NCBI GenBank assembly: GCA_029876055.1
Contig: CM056875.1
Location: forward strand, 8,271,001 to 8,335,000
Source: Madurella fahalii
Lineage: Eukaryota > Ascomycota > Sordariomycetes > Sordariales
Reading direction: 5' to 3'
Length of the DNA stretch: 64,000 nt
Shown piece by piece: positions 1 through 12,301 of this stretch; position 1 is the stretch's first letter; each line of letters opens with the position of its first letter. The notes below the pieces were generated by a model. That model ran no database searches and was not told the origin of the DNA. It saw only the letters and a program-made list of their open reading frames with translations. The position numbers and the translations under genes were made by a program.

Positions 1-41
1 TGTCAGTCTCAGCCAAAAGAAGGTTGATCCCAAACACTGAC

Positions 42-843
42 CGCCGTACGGGAAGCTTGGAGGCAGGATGAGGACATTATACTCTCCCCATCGGTAGGGG
101 AAGACAATCCTCTCGGCGGCGTCCAGAAACTTGTCCATGTCATCCTTGAGCTCCCATTGCGATGCCTCCAGCTCCTTGGGTCCCGTGGCGACGCAGGAGC
201 GCTTGCCAATTGGGGCCGTGACGATATCGCCGGAAGCCAGGGCAAAGAGGTATGAGGGGATTGGGATTTTTTGCTGGAACCTGTAGACTTTCTCCCCGTC
301 TGCGTCTTCGGTTGCGCCCGGCACTGGGACGCCGCTGGCAACTACCACATGGGGGCTCGTAATGATGAAGTCGTATGTGCTCTTGACGTCGGGCGTGTCC
401 TGGCAGGGGAAGATGGAGCGCGCGTGGATTGCCTGGCACTGGCTGAACATAAAGGGGGCCTTCTTGTTGCTAGTCTGGGCGGGAGTGAGCCACTGGAGTG
501 CCGTACACTTCTCCGTAGTGGTCAGCTCAATTTCCAGTTTAACCACTTCCCCCTTACTGGCGCCATCGGGTACAGACACATGAACCGGAGACCCGTTAGG
601 GCCAGTCCGTGCCTTGATCTCCCATTGCGACGGAGCCGAGTTGAGCTTCACACAGGACACAGATAGGTAGCTGGAATCGAGAACGATTTCCTTGCTGGCC
701 TTGTCCGTCTGTGACTCGAGCTCGAGGATCACCGAGCCGCGCAGACACTTGTCCGTGAAGTCAACCTTGAGGTTGGCTGTGGTGTGCTTGGTCCGCCATT
801 CGGTGTAGTTGGACAGGGTGTTAGGATCTCGGACGGGCGCCAT
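42..843 (-). CDS. Leukotriene A4 hydrolase-type M1 aminopeptidase, N-terminal exon (partial)
   Basis: The first 267 codons are on the minus strand, with ATG at 843. The start reads MAPVRDPNTLSNYTEWRT and continues as the all-beta N-terminal domain of bifunctional LTA4 hydrolase/leucine aminopeptidase-2 proteins (LKVDFTDKCLRGSVILELE, FSQCQAIHARSIFPCQDTPDVKSTY, IPSYLFALASGDI). The exon stops at FPYG plus one base at 42. A GTCAGT donor follows (36-41), and a CTGAC branch-like site lies at the very edge, so the acceptor is just outside the window. In this family FPYGG is followed by MENP, next to the GAMEN-like substrate-binding motif; the zinc motif HExxH is therefore not visible here. These are cytosolic zinc metallopeptidases that trim peptides, with a weak epoxide hydrolase activity. 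The start was chosen because it begins the conserved segment and is preceded by non-coding sequence. The family call is firm; the rest of the gene is unseen. Confidence 0.9.
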
Positions 844-3800
844 TCTAGACACTGTCATGTCAAAGCCAAACCAGCGACGTTGCGAATGTGCTGCAGCAGT
901 GTTCGCGATGGAATGGGCTGTTCCCCGAGCGAGCCTGGCTCTCCCAAACCGAGAAAAACCCCACATTGGAAAACCCCACTTCGGCGCAGTAAGTTGACGC
1001 CTATCAATGTGCTCTTCCCTCCCTCACGCTTTCCTACTTCGTCGGGTCACGTCTAATGCGTTTTACCTGATAGGCTGTCAGACGACGCTGGTTTGTGCAT
1101 GTGATTCATCACATGACTGCTCCCAGCAGTTAAGCCGGCACTTGCCGATATTCTTGGGACTCAGTTTGTCTTTCCCGCCAACCTGCGCCTTTCTCATACA
1201 GGTTGCTGTTGTTTTCAGTCTGAAACTTTTGCGTCCCATCGCTCGTTTTTCTGTCCTGTGTTTCTTTCTTTGGTTCTCGGCGGTGGTGTTTTCCCGCGTT
1301 CGTCAGCTCAGGATTGATTTCCTGCTCTGTCGTGGTGTCCGGTCCCGCGACGCGAAACATGTTTCAAGCTCCCCACAGCCCCGGGATCTTGGCCTGTGTT
1401 TGGCTGATCAACGTGACAGGAATGGGTGGATCACGGGAAGTCGCTGGAACAATCTGAAACTTTCCGCACGTGCAGGCTGATCGCTCATCGTTGACCTAGG
1501 GATGTCCTTGGCGTCGAGGTGGAAAAAATGGTGTCGGCCGCCTGCGCCTCTGCTGGACAGCATCAAGACATCCCGCCATCCACCTCATTTTCACAGAAGA
1601 TCGGGGGATGCAACGATGGCGTGCAAGCCACTGGGGTTCCAAATGGAGCCGCCTCTTTGCTGCTTGCTCCCCTTATCACCACTTCCTCATGGAGTCGTGG
1701 CGTATTTCTTCATTGGACGAGCAGGCTGAGGGCAACCCATGTTTGATCAAGTTCCCGACATGATCCTGATCCTTCACCCCAGACGCCACCACCCAGCGCA
1801 CGGCAAACTGTGCTCATCCTCCGGCAGTTTCTCAACAACGGGTCGAACATCGCCGACACGCAGGCAAGGGGCGTTCAACATAAGACGGGCGAACAGGCAT
1901 CAAGCATGGAGAGATGCCCAGGCATAGGTTGCGGTACATCTCGTTGGAGGATCGTCGGTTGGGTAGTTCAACTGCCGGATCAGTTTTTGAGGGAACAGTT
2001 TGCTACTGCCACGGCGTTCCCGTAGCATCTGAGACCTAGACCGTCTCCCGAGACTTTGGGTAAGACAGACTGGTACAGACCAGAAGCGCAGATGCTGATT
2101 CTGGGCTACCACACGGCATACCTCCGTACAATCCCACATCCAAGCCAGCCGGCTGGTCTATGGGTCACCAGCGTGTGAAACATCCCTGCATCAAAGGCTG
2201 CCTGCTTCGCCTGGTCTTCGTCTTTTCCCTCTTCTACTCACGACCAGCCTTTCTCAAGCCCCGTGTCGAACAGAGGAGCACTCATGGCCTCCCCTGTGCT
2301 CGGCATGGTCTTCTTCAACGCATTGCATTAATACAACTAAAGAGATGAGAGCATTGACGATGCCTGGGTATCTTTAACGGCTGAGATGAGGTGCGACCGG
2401 CGATGTCGCCCATGATACCCCTTTTCATTAAGACTTTGCTCCGATCACGAGTCTGTTCGCCCGAGAACCCCGCCCAAGCTAAGAAGTGTTAGGGCTCTCT
2501 GCTGCAGCACTGCGAAGCGACTGCCGCATTCTAACAGGAACTATCACGACCCCGCTCTGGAAGCAAATTGTAGGGGCCGGGTTTACAGGGTTCCGACTTG
2601 AACGACCTTCTGACAGTTATATGCCTCCCATGCTATTATAAGATCATAGCTCGGGTAATATTCCGAGCCCAGGCGTGCATCCTGTCCGCAATTTCGGACG
2701 TTTCTCTCTCGAAATAGCGTAATTAGTAATGCTTGATGAAACAACCAACATCATCGAATGCTGGAAGTAGAACGAGATGACGGATGGTGATAGCGATGTG
2801 CGCAACAGAATGGAAATGCGCCTACAACAAAAGTATCCTAGCAGCTCCAGTTATCTGTTTCCATTAACAGCGAATGCTGGCAATAATTCCTCCCCCCAGT
2901 CGTAATATATCAGGGTTTTTGGGTGACGGCTAACACAGAAACAGATGCGCTCGTCATGTCAGTCAGCACTTACGAACCATAGCTGTGCCATTCCGCGGTT
3001 CCTGAGCCACAGCCGCCTGAGGCAAAAGCGCGCGGAACTGTGCCGTGCTGGAGCACAGTTTGCCCAGCAAGGCCTCGGCGACGACCTTTTGTTGTGGTGC
3101 CGGCAGCCGAGAGTTAAAAAGCAGTTCGATTCTGCTCAACTTGAATCCTCGTCAAACCGCTGTTCTTGGAACAGACGGTGATCGCAATGTCTTGTATCCC
3201 CAGACAGCTCAAGATGCTTAAGCTGGTACAGCGACTAGAAGGAAGGATAGGAAACCCTTCCCTGTTCCTGGCAGCTCCGAGACCTCGTTGCGGCCTTGGC
3301 GGCTCCCACCTTCCCAGTGGCCGCCCTGTCTCAGGAACCTTGCCCGCTGCGAGGCTCACGCATCGAAGCGAGTCCGGCGTGCAGGACATGCGGCGCAGGA
3401 GGCCATGGATCGGACCGGCGCCATGCATCGTGCAAGCGGGAGCACGCCCGAGAAGGGCCGGTGGCTCGTTGAAGGGGCCATCGCGCACAGTTAGCACTGT
3501 TCGGTAAGTGCTTACACTTAGACAAGAGCCCGCTCGGACGTTATCATAGGGGCTATTTATGTCAGAAGGCTTTACTCCTCCTGTGTGCGACGCTACACCT
3601 CACTCCATTTCAGTCATCCGGGCACGCTCATCGTGAATCCGGCGCTGCACGTTCGGACGGTGAACGGACGGGGGAGGCAAGAAAACGTGGTGCCCTGGTA
3701 GACGATGCCAGACGAAATCCTGTCACCCGGCGTCTGTGCCACAGCCTCTCGGGAAAAGATCGTTGAGTCGACGGAACACGAGCTGGGCGCTTTTGTGCCT

Positions 3801-6800
3801 CACTGTTCTTCTGCGTCAAGGCGGACTCAGCTGCCTCGTCGGAACTTTTCTCTGCTCATTGATTCACCAAGCCCCACTGAATGAGATCTGAGACAGTCCC
3901 AAGCCTGCGATTTGGGTGGGTGGTGTTCTCTAGACTTGGGAGACTTGGGGAAACGAACCCGCAAACCTGGTCCTTGTCTGTTTCCCCTCTCTCAGAGGAG
4001 GATGACCAACGGCATGGGTCACAGGGGTTACAGGGGCTGTCATCACCCAATTGGGACTCGCCGTCTCCGCTGGGCCAAAGGGAGGGTCTGTGTGTGCGCT
4101 ACAGTGGACCACGCCGATGGAAGCGTAAATGGAAGGGTTCCATGAGACATCAGCCAGAGGACCAGTCGTTTGACGCTGATCTGGCCGTCTTGAGGGCGAG
4201 ATTTGAATGATTGACGACCGGCCATGGAATCGGGCCCATGGGGCATTCGGAAAATTAAGGTTCCCAGACCCGGCCTGATGGACTGAATCAGGTCTTCCCC
4301 CAGACTGAGACATCCCTTGCGCCCCGTCATCGCTGCGCCGCTCGGCCGGGCCGTTGCGTGATTGAATTCGTCCGTTGATGGCCGTGATTGTACTTCACAA
4401 GAGCCAAGAAAAACGAACAATCCATTGAAGAAAAAACAAGGCCAGCAACCATCTTGCCTGTAACGAAAGCCGGGACGCATACGCGTATGCGGGGCCCGAC
4501 AAGAGTAGTCTTTTGTGATGGCTGTCATACCCGAGGTGGTCTCCTGCAAGCCCTCTGCTTTCGTCACTATCACCGTTACTGCCGCCGTCACCAAAACCCT
4601 GAACGACTTCGCCCTAACACAACCCCCACGACCTTAACCCTGGCCGATGTCGGGGGTTGACGAGAGCGGTGAGAAGACCTGAGGCCGTAACAAGAGGCAG
4701 TGTGATGTGATGAGGTTATAGAGAGAAATTGTCGAAATTAAAAAACCTGGGCCTGACCCTAGACAGCGCCCCATAGTTTATCTATAGCAGAGGCTTTTAT
4801 AGCAGGTTTTTATTTCCTTTCCTTTCCTTTTCTACCCCCTTCTGGCACAGAATTCTGGCCATCCTTGAGAGCAAGGGTTAGCAGCGGTCTTCCTTCCCCC
4901 ACCCGTCGCTACAACTGTTCAACGTCAACATCGTACGATGCTCGGGTCTGGGCGGGGTTTGGTGTTGAATGGGCATTTTCCCACTGCACTCTAGGGGCCG
5001 CTCGGCTCCCCCTCATCATGGGCGGTGGGGGGGCGGCGGCGGAGATTCATCACCTGCAATTGCAGCTTTTACGAGCCACATGAGCCTGCAACCCTTCTCA
5101 TGTACTCCATCATGTGCACCGCTTTCGTGCACGACATACTACTGTAGATGCTTTTCAGCCGTGCAGAGACGGGAACGCACGGGTCAGGACTGGGAGCTAA
5201 AGTGCTTGCATAACATCGTCTTGCTCTTCTCGAGTCCTGGGGAAATATAACGTTATGCAGGAACGGCAGAGCGAGAAACACGCCCTTCCCGCGCGTCCGA
5301 GCGCCGAGAGGTCAATCTCGTGCCGCGGTGATCCCTTTTGCACGTACCTGGATTTCTCGCACCTGCGGGAGCACGTTTATGTGTACAGGTACTGCGGGAG
5401 GCGGGAGATCATGAAGTTGCTAGGAATTGTGTTTCGGGGGGCAATTGGCGAATCAGAAAGCCGAGTTTTCAGGTGTTGAAACGGTGTTTCTAGCCTGGCC
5501 GTTTCGTTTCGCGAGGCTTATTATGCCACCCTTATCGGCCGCAAGAGGTCCAATGCGTTTCTTTCCAACTCAGGGGCCTTGTTGTTTCTTTGGCAATTAC
5601 GTTCTGCTCCGGCCCGGAACAGTACGTATGTTCCAAGAGAGATGAGCATTCGTATAAGCACTCGAGAGCCTTGTCGTTTCCGAGGTTGCAGGAGACCGGT
5701 TTGAGGGACCCAACCGCCAACAGCAGGTTCAGTAGTTGAAGCCCTTGCAAACGGCGCCGTCACGAGCAACCGATCTGGACTGTTCCAGGTAATAGGCGGG
5801 GGGAGGTGGTTGGTGAGTGGGGAGTATGTGCGCTCCGACTCTAGGGTTGGGAGCCGTTGAGCAGCCCCTGCCCTATAACAGGTGACATAAGATGTAACCC
5901 TCGAGGGATCTCGGAGAGATCGCGGCTTCCAGGGAGATCCACAACCAACTTTTCTTGTGTCAGGGGGTAGCTCCCCCAGTCTCGGTGAGCCTTCGCTTAA
6001 CCAAGTGGATTTTCACTTTGATCAACGAAAGCCCTCCGGTAGCCGATACGCGACACGAGCTGCTGGTAATAACGGTTTCTGTCTAGGTGTGATAAGGGTG
6101 GATATACACGGTGATGATTCCTGGCGCGAGAAAATTGGACAATGTGGGAAGGACGCTTGGAAGTCGAGCTCCATCCCGCCGGCCTACATAGCTGCAAGTG
6201 ATCAATTGACTTGCATGCTTTATGTCGGATAGGACGGATGGCTGCAATGCAGCATGCGACCAGTAGTTCATCCAAGTCTGGAGGTGTGTGGTTGGTGGAA
6301 TTCAGGCACGGGCCTTACTGCATTCTGCAGACCATAAGATGGCGATCGAAGGGCCCCAAGATGTTGGCTAAACCCGAGAGACTACTTGGCTTGAGAAAGC
6401 AATGTTTCTCTCTGTATCAGTTGCCGCGCGCCGAGCGGCAGTTGCGAGTATCAAGTGGGATGGGACGGTAGTGTGCCCGGGCTTCCCGTACCAGAAGTTG
6501 ACAACCGCCTCTGACCTTGAAGGAACAGCCTGAACAGGGTTTGAGACGTGCATCAACCCGATGGTGTAAGTGATGAGAGTGACACGGTCCCTTTTCCCAG
6601 TTCCAAGACGAGAACGTGCTGCGTGAGGCTGAACGGGTGTGCTCACTGCTCACTGCTCACCGCTAGAAGGTCTAGTGCTGTTGGCGTGGTAGAGGTTTCC
6701 ATAAAAGGCTTCAATTGCAGGGCGGCGGTGGTAGATGTAACCTCATTGTGCACGAAAAGGGTTTTATCGCAGCGAGAGCTGGCCGTGAAAACCGGGTGCA

Positions 6801-9800
6801 GGCCGTCGATCACGCTGCAGCATCCGAATCGGTCGCTCACCGAGTGTCTTGTCGCCCACCTCTGGCTGCGTCTCCCCGAGCGCCGGTTCGATCAAACTGC
6901 GTGCTGCAGGCAGTCATTTCGGACTTTTTGAGCTTAAAAGATCAGATGAACAGGCCAAGAGTCCGCACAGCATCCGAGTCCTGGCCTTGCATGCAGCGCG
7001 TGCCGTAATTGAGGGGCTTGTCGTCGCTCAATTCTGAATCAGGACTAAGCTTGCAAGGGGTTGCGGTCGATTTGGGACCTCGCTTAGACCAGAGACTGCT
7101 CCGTGGAGAGGCACTGGCCTTTCTTGGGCTCTGCATTGGATTTTTGAGGGGGAGTCTTGCATGGTGATATCGATGAGAACCAGCAGCTTCTGACGCTCGC
7201 CTGCGCGAGGTGTGTACACTATTTCGCAGTACCCAGGTAATGACATCAGCATAGATTTGTCTGCGAGATTGCGCACTGACCCTCCTGCTTGGAGAAAGTG
7301 CAGCACTAGGTAGGGGTCGTGGGTTGTCGCGGAGACTGTTTGGAGAAAGCAGGCCGAACAGAGTTGTTCCGACCATCTCGTTCTGGCCGCCAGCTCCGTG
7401 GCCTGGGCTTTCGCCGTTTGAAGCCAAGACTCTAACCAGGAGGCTGGCCATGGCTGAGTGGGGCATGTTGAGGAAGAGTTCCGCGCTCGAACGGACTTAC
7501 TACTTGCAAGAAAATACCATGACGGTCCTGACAGCTTCAAGCTAGTTTAGTGTATGTGCGGAACTGTCACACGGCTGCCACATGGACATAAGCGTGTCAA
7601 GACCTTAAGTAGGTTAGCGTCATGATCATCCAGTTGTGTAAGGGAATCGGAAATTTTTCGGATGTCTAGTGTAGGTGCAAGCCTCCAGCAGCTGTCACTT
7701 TCCTTTCGCATGCGCCACTCCCGAGCCACTGCAGATCGCAAACGGTCCGCCCATTCTGTCTATTCCGATTCTTGCTCTGGTCGACTTTGCGTGCACCGAT
7801 GGTAGCCTACCTACCTTAGCATGCACCTCCCGGTTCAGTTTACATGTTTCCTGAAAATTCTAATGGTCTCGAGTAAGTCTCTCGGCAGACCAGCTGATAT
7901 TGACGACATTTTCTCTTCTGTTTTGCCACCTACATCATGCCCTGTAGTCACCTGAAGCAGCCCCAAGCCAGCCGGGTGGATCTGTTGTCCATGCACATTG
8001 GCGGGATTACACTGCTTACTTAGCTCCTTGCAATGGCGGGCGATTGGGCCACAACTCTCGCGTGCACATCAAAATGACGACGGTCGAGCCCTTGCAGTTG
8101 AATGCCGCCTGGGACGACAAGGAGTGCATGTGGGAAGGCCCTTGATGCCTCTGCTAGTCTATTCCGTCCTCTAAAACAGCGCCCTCCGATGTGCCCTCCC
8201 ACTCCTCCAAGCCGCCGCGGGCCAATGGGCTTCTTGGACACAATACGGCGAAATCCATCATCGTGTCCGTGCGGACCGTTAATCATCGGCCGAATCTACC
8301 TCAAGTCGTCTGCGAGGAATATCGCATTGACCAGCGCGATGTCACTCGGCCAGACTGCTTGGGGGGAGCTGGCCTTGGAATACATGCACTACCCCTCACC
8401 TGCGGGGTAAACAAGACGTACCCTCAAGGCCGACTTTGGAAGGCCTTCGAGATGTTAGAAAGAAAGGAAAAAGAAAAATTACTCTAGCGCAGAGCGGAGG
8501 ATCATCGGCGGGGGGGCCTTGAGATTGTATCCCGTATACTGTTGCTGCTACGGATCCCGACCACAACGGTATCCGACACTGTTGGAATACATGGATCGTC
8601 ACCGGAGGGCCGAGGACGGGGCAGACCGTCCATCCGGCTCTCGAGCCTCTTGGTGGATGCGGGGCTGGGAGGTTTGCCGCAGGGCTCTGCAAACCGCAAC
8701 CAGCACCGCAACCTCCCTGTTGCGATCTGCGATGATCCGGAGCGTAGAGGTCCCTGAAAGACCCCAAAAGCTATCAAGCATGAACGCGGAGCAGGACTGA
8801 TGCCGTCGAGTCCTGGTAAAGCATCAGCACTCTCTGGACCCGCTGCACAACTCTTACGCCGCACCCTCATCCCGGCACTTTTGCCAGCAACGGGACCCGA
8901 GATGGCTCTTTGCCGGCTTCCTGTTTGAACCAGTTCCTGCTGCATATCATCCCGCCTCTGCGGAGCTCAAGAGGTTTTGCGTCGACGCTGATGCCGTCCT
9001 GGCCGTCTGCAGCATCTCAACCGCACGCAGATGCACCCCAGCTGTACCAGCGTCTCCTTCATTTAGCCAGCGTCCACCCATTGGCCTGCTGGTGGGGGTC
9101 GGTTGAAGCGTCGTTCATAGCGACGCCCAATATGGACAGGCGTGGATGCGGCGGCATCCCATGCCGTGTGGACGGTGATCCCCTCCCCCTCCCCCTGTTA
9201 GCTTGATCGGTACGTATTGTCTGAGCAGGGGGGTGGACAGGGCCCTGGCTTGGCTCAAAGGGGTCTTAGCGGTTTCACCGTCTCTCCCCTCTTGCAGCTG
9301 TTTTTTACTCTTCGGTCCTGTCACACCATGTAGCCTCACAGCGACCATTCCCCTCTCGGCTCGTTCTCCAGGGCCCCGAGTTCTCCACAAACGCCCCCCT
9401 CCCCAGACGACGCTGCGCCTCCAAGTACCCTCCCACCCGCTTACGCTGGGGCAGCGACCTCGCAGAATATTGAGGCCCTTGTCTCAGACCCCTTCTCCTG
9501 GGCACCCTCGTGCCTATACTACCGCAAGGTGCCTTTGAAGAACCCCAGAATGGATCAGCGCAAACATGTCAGGCCAGGGGCATTGGGTCAGCTACCTCCG
9601 GACTCCCTGTTTACACGTTTGGCCAGGCACTGTGCCCGTCCATTGGAAAAGCCGTGGAGAACCATGTGTCCCTTTTTCACCTTCTTACTTCCCTGTCACA
9701 CAGGCTCTGGTCTTGCCCCCCCCTTGTCGAACAGGCCCACGAGTATCTGAATCCACTTCGGCCCGGCCTGCATACCGCGGCCAGTCAGTTCGAAGGGACT

Positions 9801-9972
9801 CGGTCGGCCTGGACTCGAATTCCTATATATCCTCACCATATCCTCTGGCCTATCAGCCGGTCCATAGGCGCGGGAACCTTGGACCGTTTCCTGGCCCTTA
9901 TCCGCAACACACCTCGCGGGGGCCAGTGTGACCATATACCTCTTACACAGACCCGACCCTGCGTCCACACCA
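844..9972. other. Gene-poor region of about 9.1 kb between divergent genes
   Basis: No open frame here has the codon pattern, splice signals or recognisable motifs of a gene. The longest open stretches (4043-4594 on minus, 7028-7540 on minus, 1007-1480 on plus, 8502-8945 on minus) are compositionally random and have no family resemblance. Base composition is mixed, with an AT-richer part near 2500-2950, and no intact repeat is visible. A short tandem repeat of GCTCACT lies at 6641-6661. The right end (about 9203-9972) probably carries 5' UTR or N-terminal exons of the Uds1 gene: GTACGT at 9210 is a good donor, and 9334-9748 is open and rich in Pro and Ser. The rest may hold long promoters, a non-coding RNA or decayed sequence. 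Confidence 0.5.
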
Positions 9973-12301
9973 ATGGCTCACATTGCCAATTGCTTAATGG
10001 ATTCAGATACGGACGACCTCCCGCTTAACCTTAATAATTATATAGCAAAGGCCGTCTCCCCACAGAATTCCAATGAGTCGGTATGCAACCACTTTAACAC
10101 GTACCCCCCCCACAGCTAGTGTTCCGTTTCTTGCCGTTGGCCAAAGCTCACCTCTCCTTCCGCTGTAGCTAGGGAGAGCGTCCCCGTCCGGAGAGAAGCC
10201 CTTCGCCTGGAGGATGCAGCACCCGGAGAGGAAATACCAACTCTTTCCCAGAGACAGGCAAGCAGCGGCTGCCACGGGGAAAGCACTGGATCCCGAGCAG
10301 GCGTTTGCTTTGGCGATGGGGCAAAACGGCGAGAAAAGCGAGAAGGTGACCGCTGGGACGGGCTTGAGGATCCGAATCAAGGAGCACAATCTCATCCGCA
10401 GGCGGAAGATCAGCGTCCCGGAGCTGGGTCCTATGACAACGGTGCAAGAAGTCGCTATGGACTCTCGTATGTTGAGCCTCTCTCCGTTCTCGCTACCTGA
10501 CCCTATCGCTGACAGTTGCTAGCTACAATCCCAGGACGGCCGCCTATTCACGAGCGGTCCATTAGTGCCCCCGGGAGCTCATGGAAGCCGCATAATCTTC
10601 TTGCTGACTACTTGGCGCCGGCAAGACCCCAAGTCTTAGATGAGAGATGCGAGTTTGCTGCCGTCTCCAAGACCAACGGAGAGGTACAGCGGCCCCAGAA
10701 CGAAGCGAGACAACCTCTGTCTCCGAAAAGCCTGACACCGCTCGTGATTCCTGCAACCAACTCGGCCGTCCCCCGCCTCACACGACAAATGTCACTCAAC
10801 CGACTCCGGGGTGGCGGCACGCCTGTCGAGGCGCCGGTTCGTTTGGCAAGGACTGATGACTCCCCTCGGGCAAGGACACCGTTCACGCCGCTTTCTTCGA
10901 CTCTGTCAACGCCGAGATCCGCCGCAACCACGGCAGTGACAGCCTCAACGCTGCCGACCCCCGTGTCCGCCCCCATCGAGAACCGTGCGTCGCCGAAGCC
11001 GTGGGAGAGGCCAGCGAACTGTACCATCGTCAACACACCGAAAGAGGGTAACCCCGAGGCCTCAGTCACACCAAAGGCTGAGGTCGATGAGTCTACACCT
11101 AGTGTCCCTCTGGGGCATAGAAGGCACCAGTCGGAGTCTGGAAGCATCATGGAGCGGGGTCGGCCGAGGAAGCGATCCGACCTAGCCGGTGCTCCCTCTC
11201 TGCGGCGAGCGGACTCCAAGAGAAATAAGAGCTCGGAGCGGCGCGCCTTTGAGCAACTACCCAAGGGATGGAAAGCAAGCGATGCCGTGAACATGCTGAA
11301 CCAGGCGGAGGTGTCTGCGCTGCAGAAACAGGCTCTCCAGCAAGCCGCTCGGTTTGAGGTCCTGAGAAAAGAGGACGTCGACAGCCTCTCGCTGGTATGC
11401 ACTCTTGGCAACCCGCTTAACTCAAGCGCGTCGTAGACTAACTTATCTCTAGGAACTTCGCCAGCTCGACGAGCGTACCGAATACCTTCGCCGCACGTAC
11501 ACCTCGCTCAGGGCGGGAAGACGCAATCTCCACACGCGCATTTGCCAATACCTCCGGTCTCCGCGCACAGCCAAGTTCAGCCCTGACTCGATGCTCAAGC
11601 AAGAGGAAGCCCTTGCAGAGCTGGATACCTCGATCGACGAGTGGGTCAACAAACTTGAGCAGGCCGAGAACCGTCGTACCCGGGTCCGGCAAAAACTCCT
11701 TGAGCATGTCGCTGCCGCTGCCACGCTAGCGGTGCCTGCCGGTGGCGTCGTCGGTGTCAGCGAGAGCTTGCAACTCGCCATGGGTGTCCGACCACTGAAC
11801 GCTGCCAACATCTCAACGCCTCCCAGGAGTCCTACCAAGACGGCTTTTACGCACTCGTCTTCGTCTCCATCCCCGCAGCGGGTGGTCGCCCAGGTGCCAT
11901 CCACCATCATCGAGCAGCCGTCCTGCGAGGAAGCAGCCTCTGTGAACGCCAAGAACACAGAGTCTCCTCCTTCACTACGTCGCGCTGAGACCATCCGCAT
12001 ATATGCCGACAACGACGTATATGCACTCCTGGCCGATGTGGAGAACGCGATCAGCAAAATGGGTGGCCGCGACTCGCCCATCAAAGAAGAACCTCTGCCA
12101 GAGGTCGAGCGCAAGAAGGTCAACCGCACGATAAGCCACGAAGTCTTGCGTAGCTCTCCTGTGAGGAAGCCAGTGCCCATCTCCAAACTCGAGGAGAAGA
12201 CTTCGTCTTCGTCGCTGTCTTCTGTTTCGACTCCTCCGGCTACCGAGCCTGCAGCTGAGGAGGTATACCTCACTAGCGCTGTCTTCAAACCGGAATGGTG
12301 A
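9973..12301 (+). CDS. Uds1-domain (up-regulated during septation) protein, 5' end unresolved
   Basis: Exons that join in frame: 9973-10080, 10169-10466, 10523-11394 and 11453-12301, with introns of 88, 56 and 58 bp. The third intron has a GACTAAC branch site. At least 708 residues result. After a low-complexity Ser/Pro region comes a charged helical block starting LPKGWKASDAVNMLNQAEV and running through ELRQLDERTEYLRRTY to EEALAELDTSIDEWVNKLEQ (roughly residues 380-510). I recognise this as the Uds1 domain of fungal proteins named after fission yeast genes induced at septation. The C-terminal part is Ser/Pro-rich and probably disordered. A role in polarised growth or septation is inferred from the family name only. 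The ATG at 9973 is a conservative choice. Open frames at 9334-9748 (frame 1) and 9539-9930 (frame 2) look like further N-terminal coding sequence, but I could not join them with convincing splice sites. Confidence 0.75.

Noticed and set aside
2400..3000. RIP-mutated repeat in the AT-richer part of the long gap
   Set aside because: The AT bias is mild and no transposon reading frame or terminal repeat can be traced.
4043..4594. 183-codon open frame on the minus strand
   Set aside because: Amino acid content looks random, there is no motif, and overlapping frames on both strands are equally open.
6880..6900. Pol III B-box-like GGTTCGATC
   Set aside because: No pairing T stem and no cloverleaf can be formed around it.
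7028..7540. 170-codon open frame on the minus strand (and an overlapping one at 6942-7466)
   Set aside because: Two overlapping frames are equally open and neither shows a domain, splice context or conserved-looking core.
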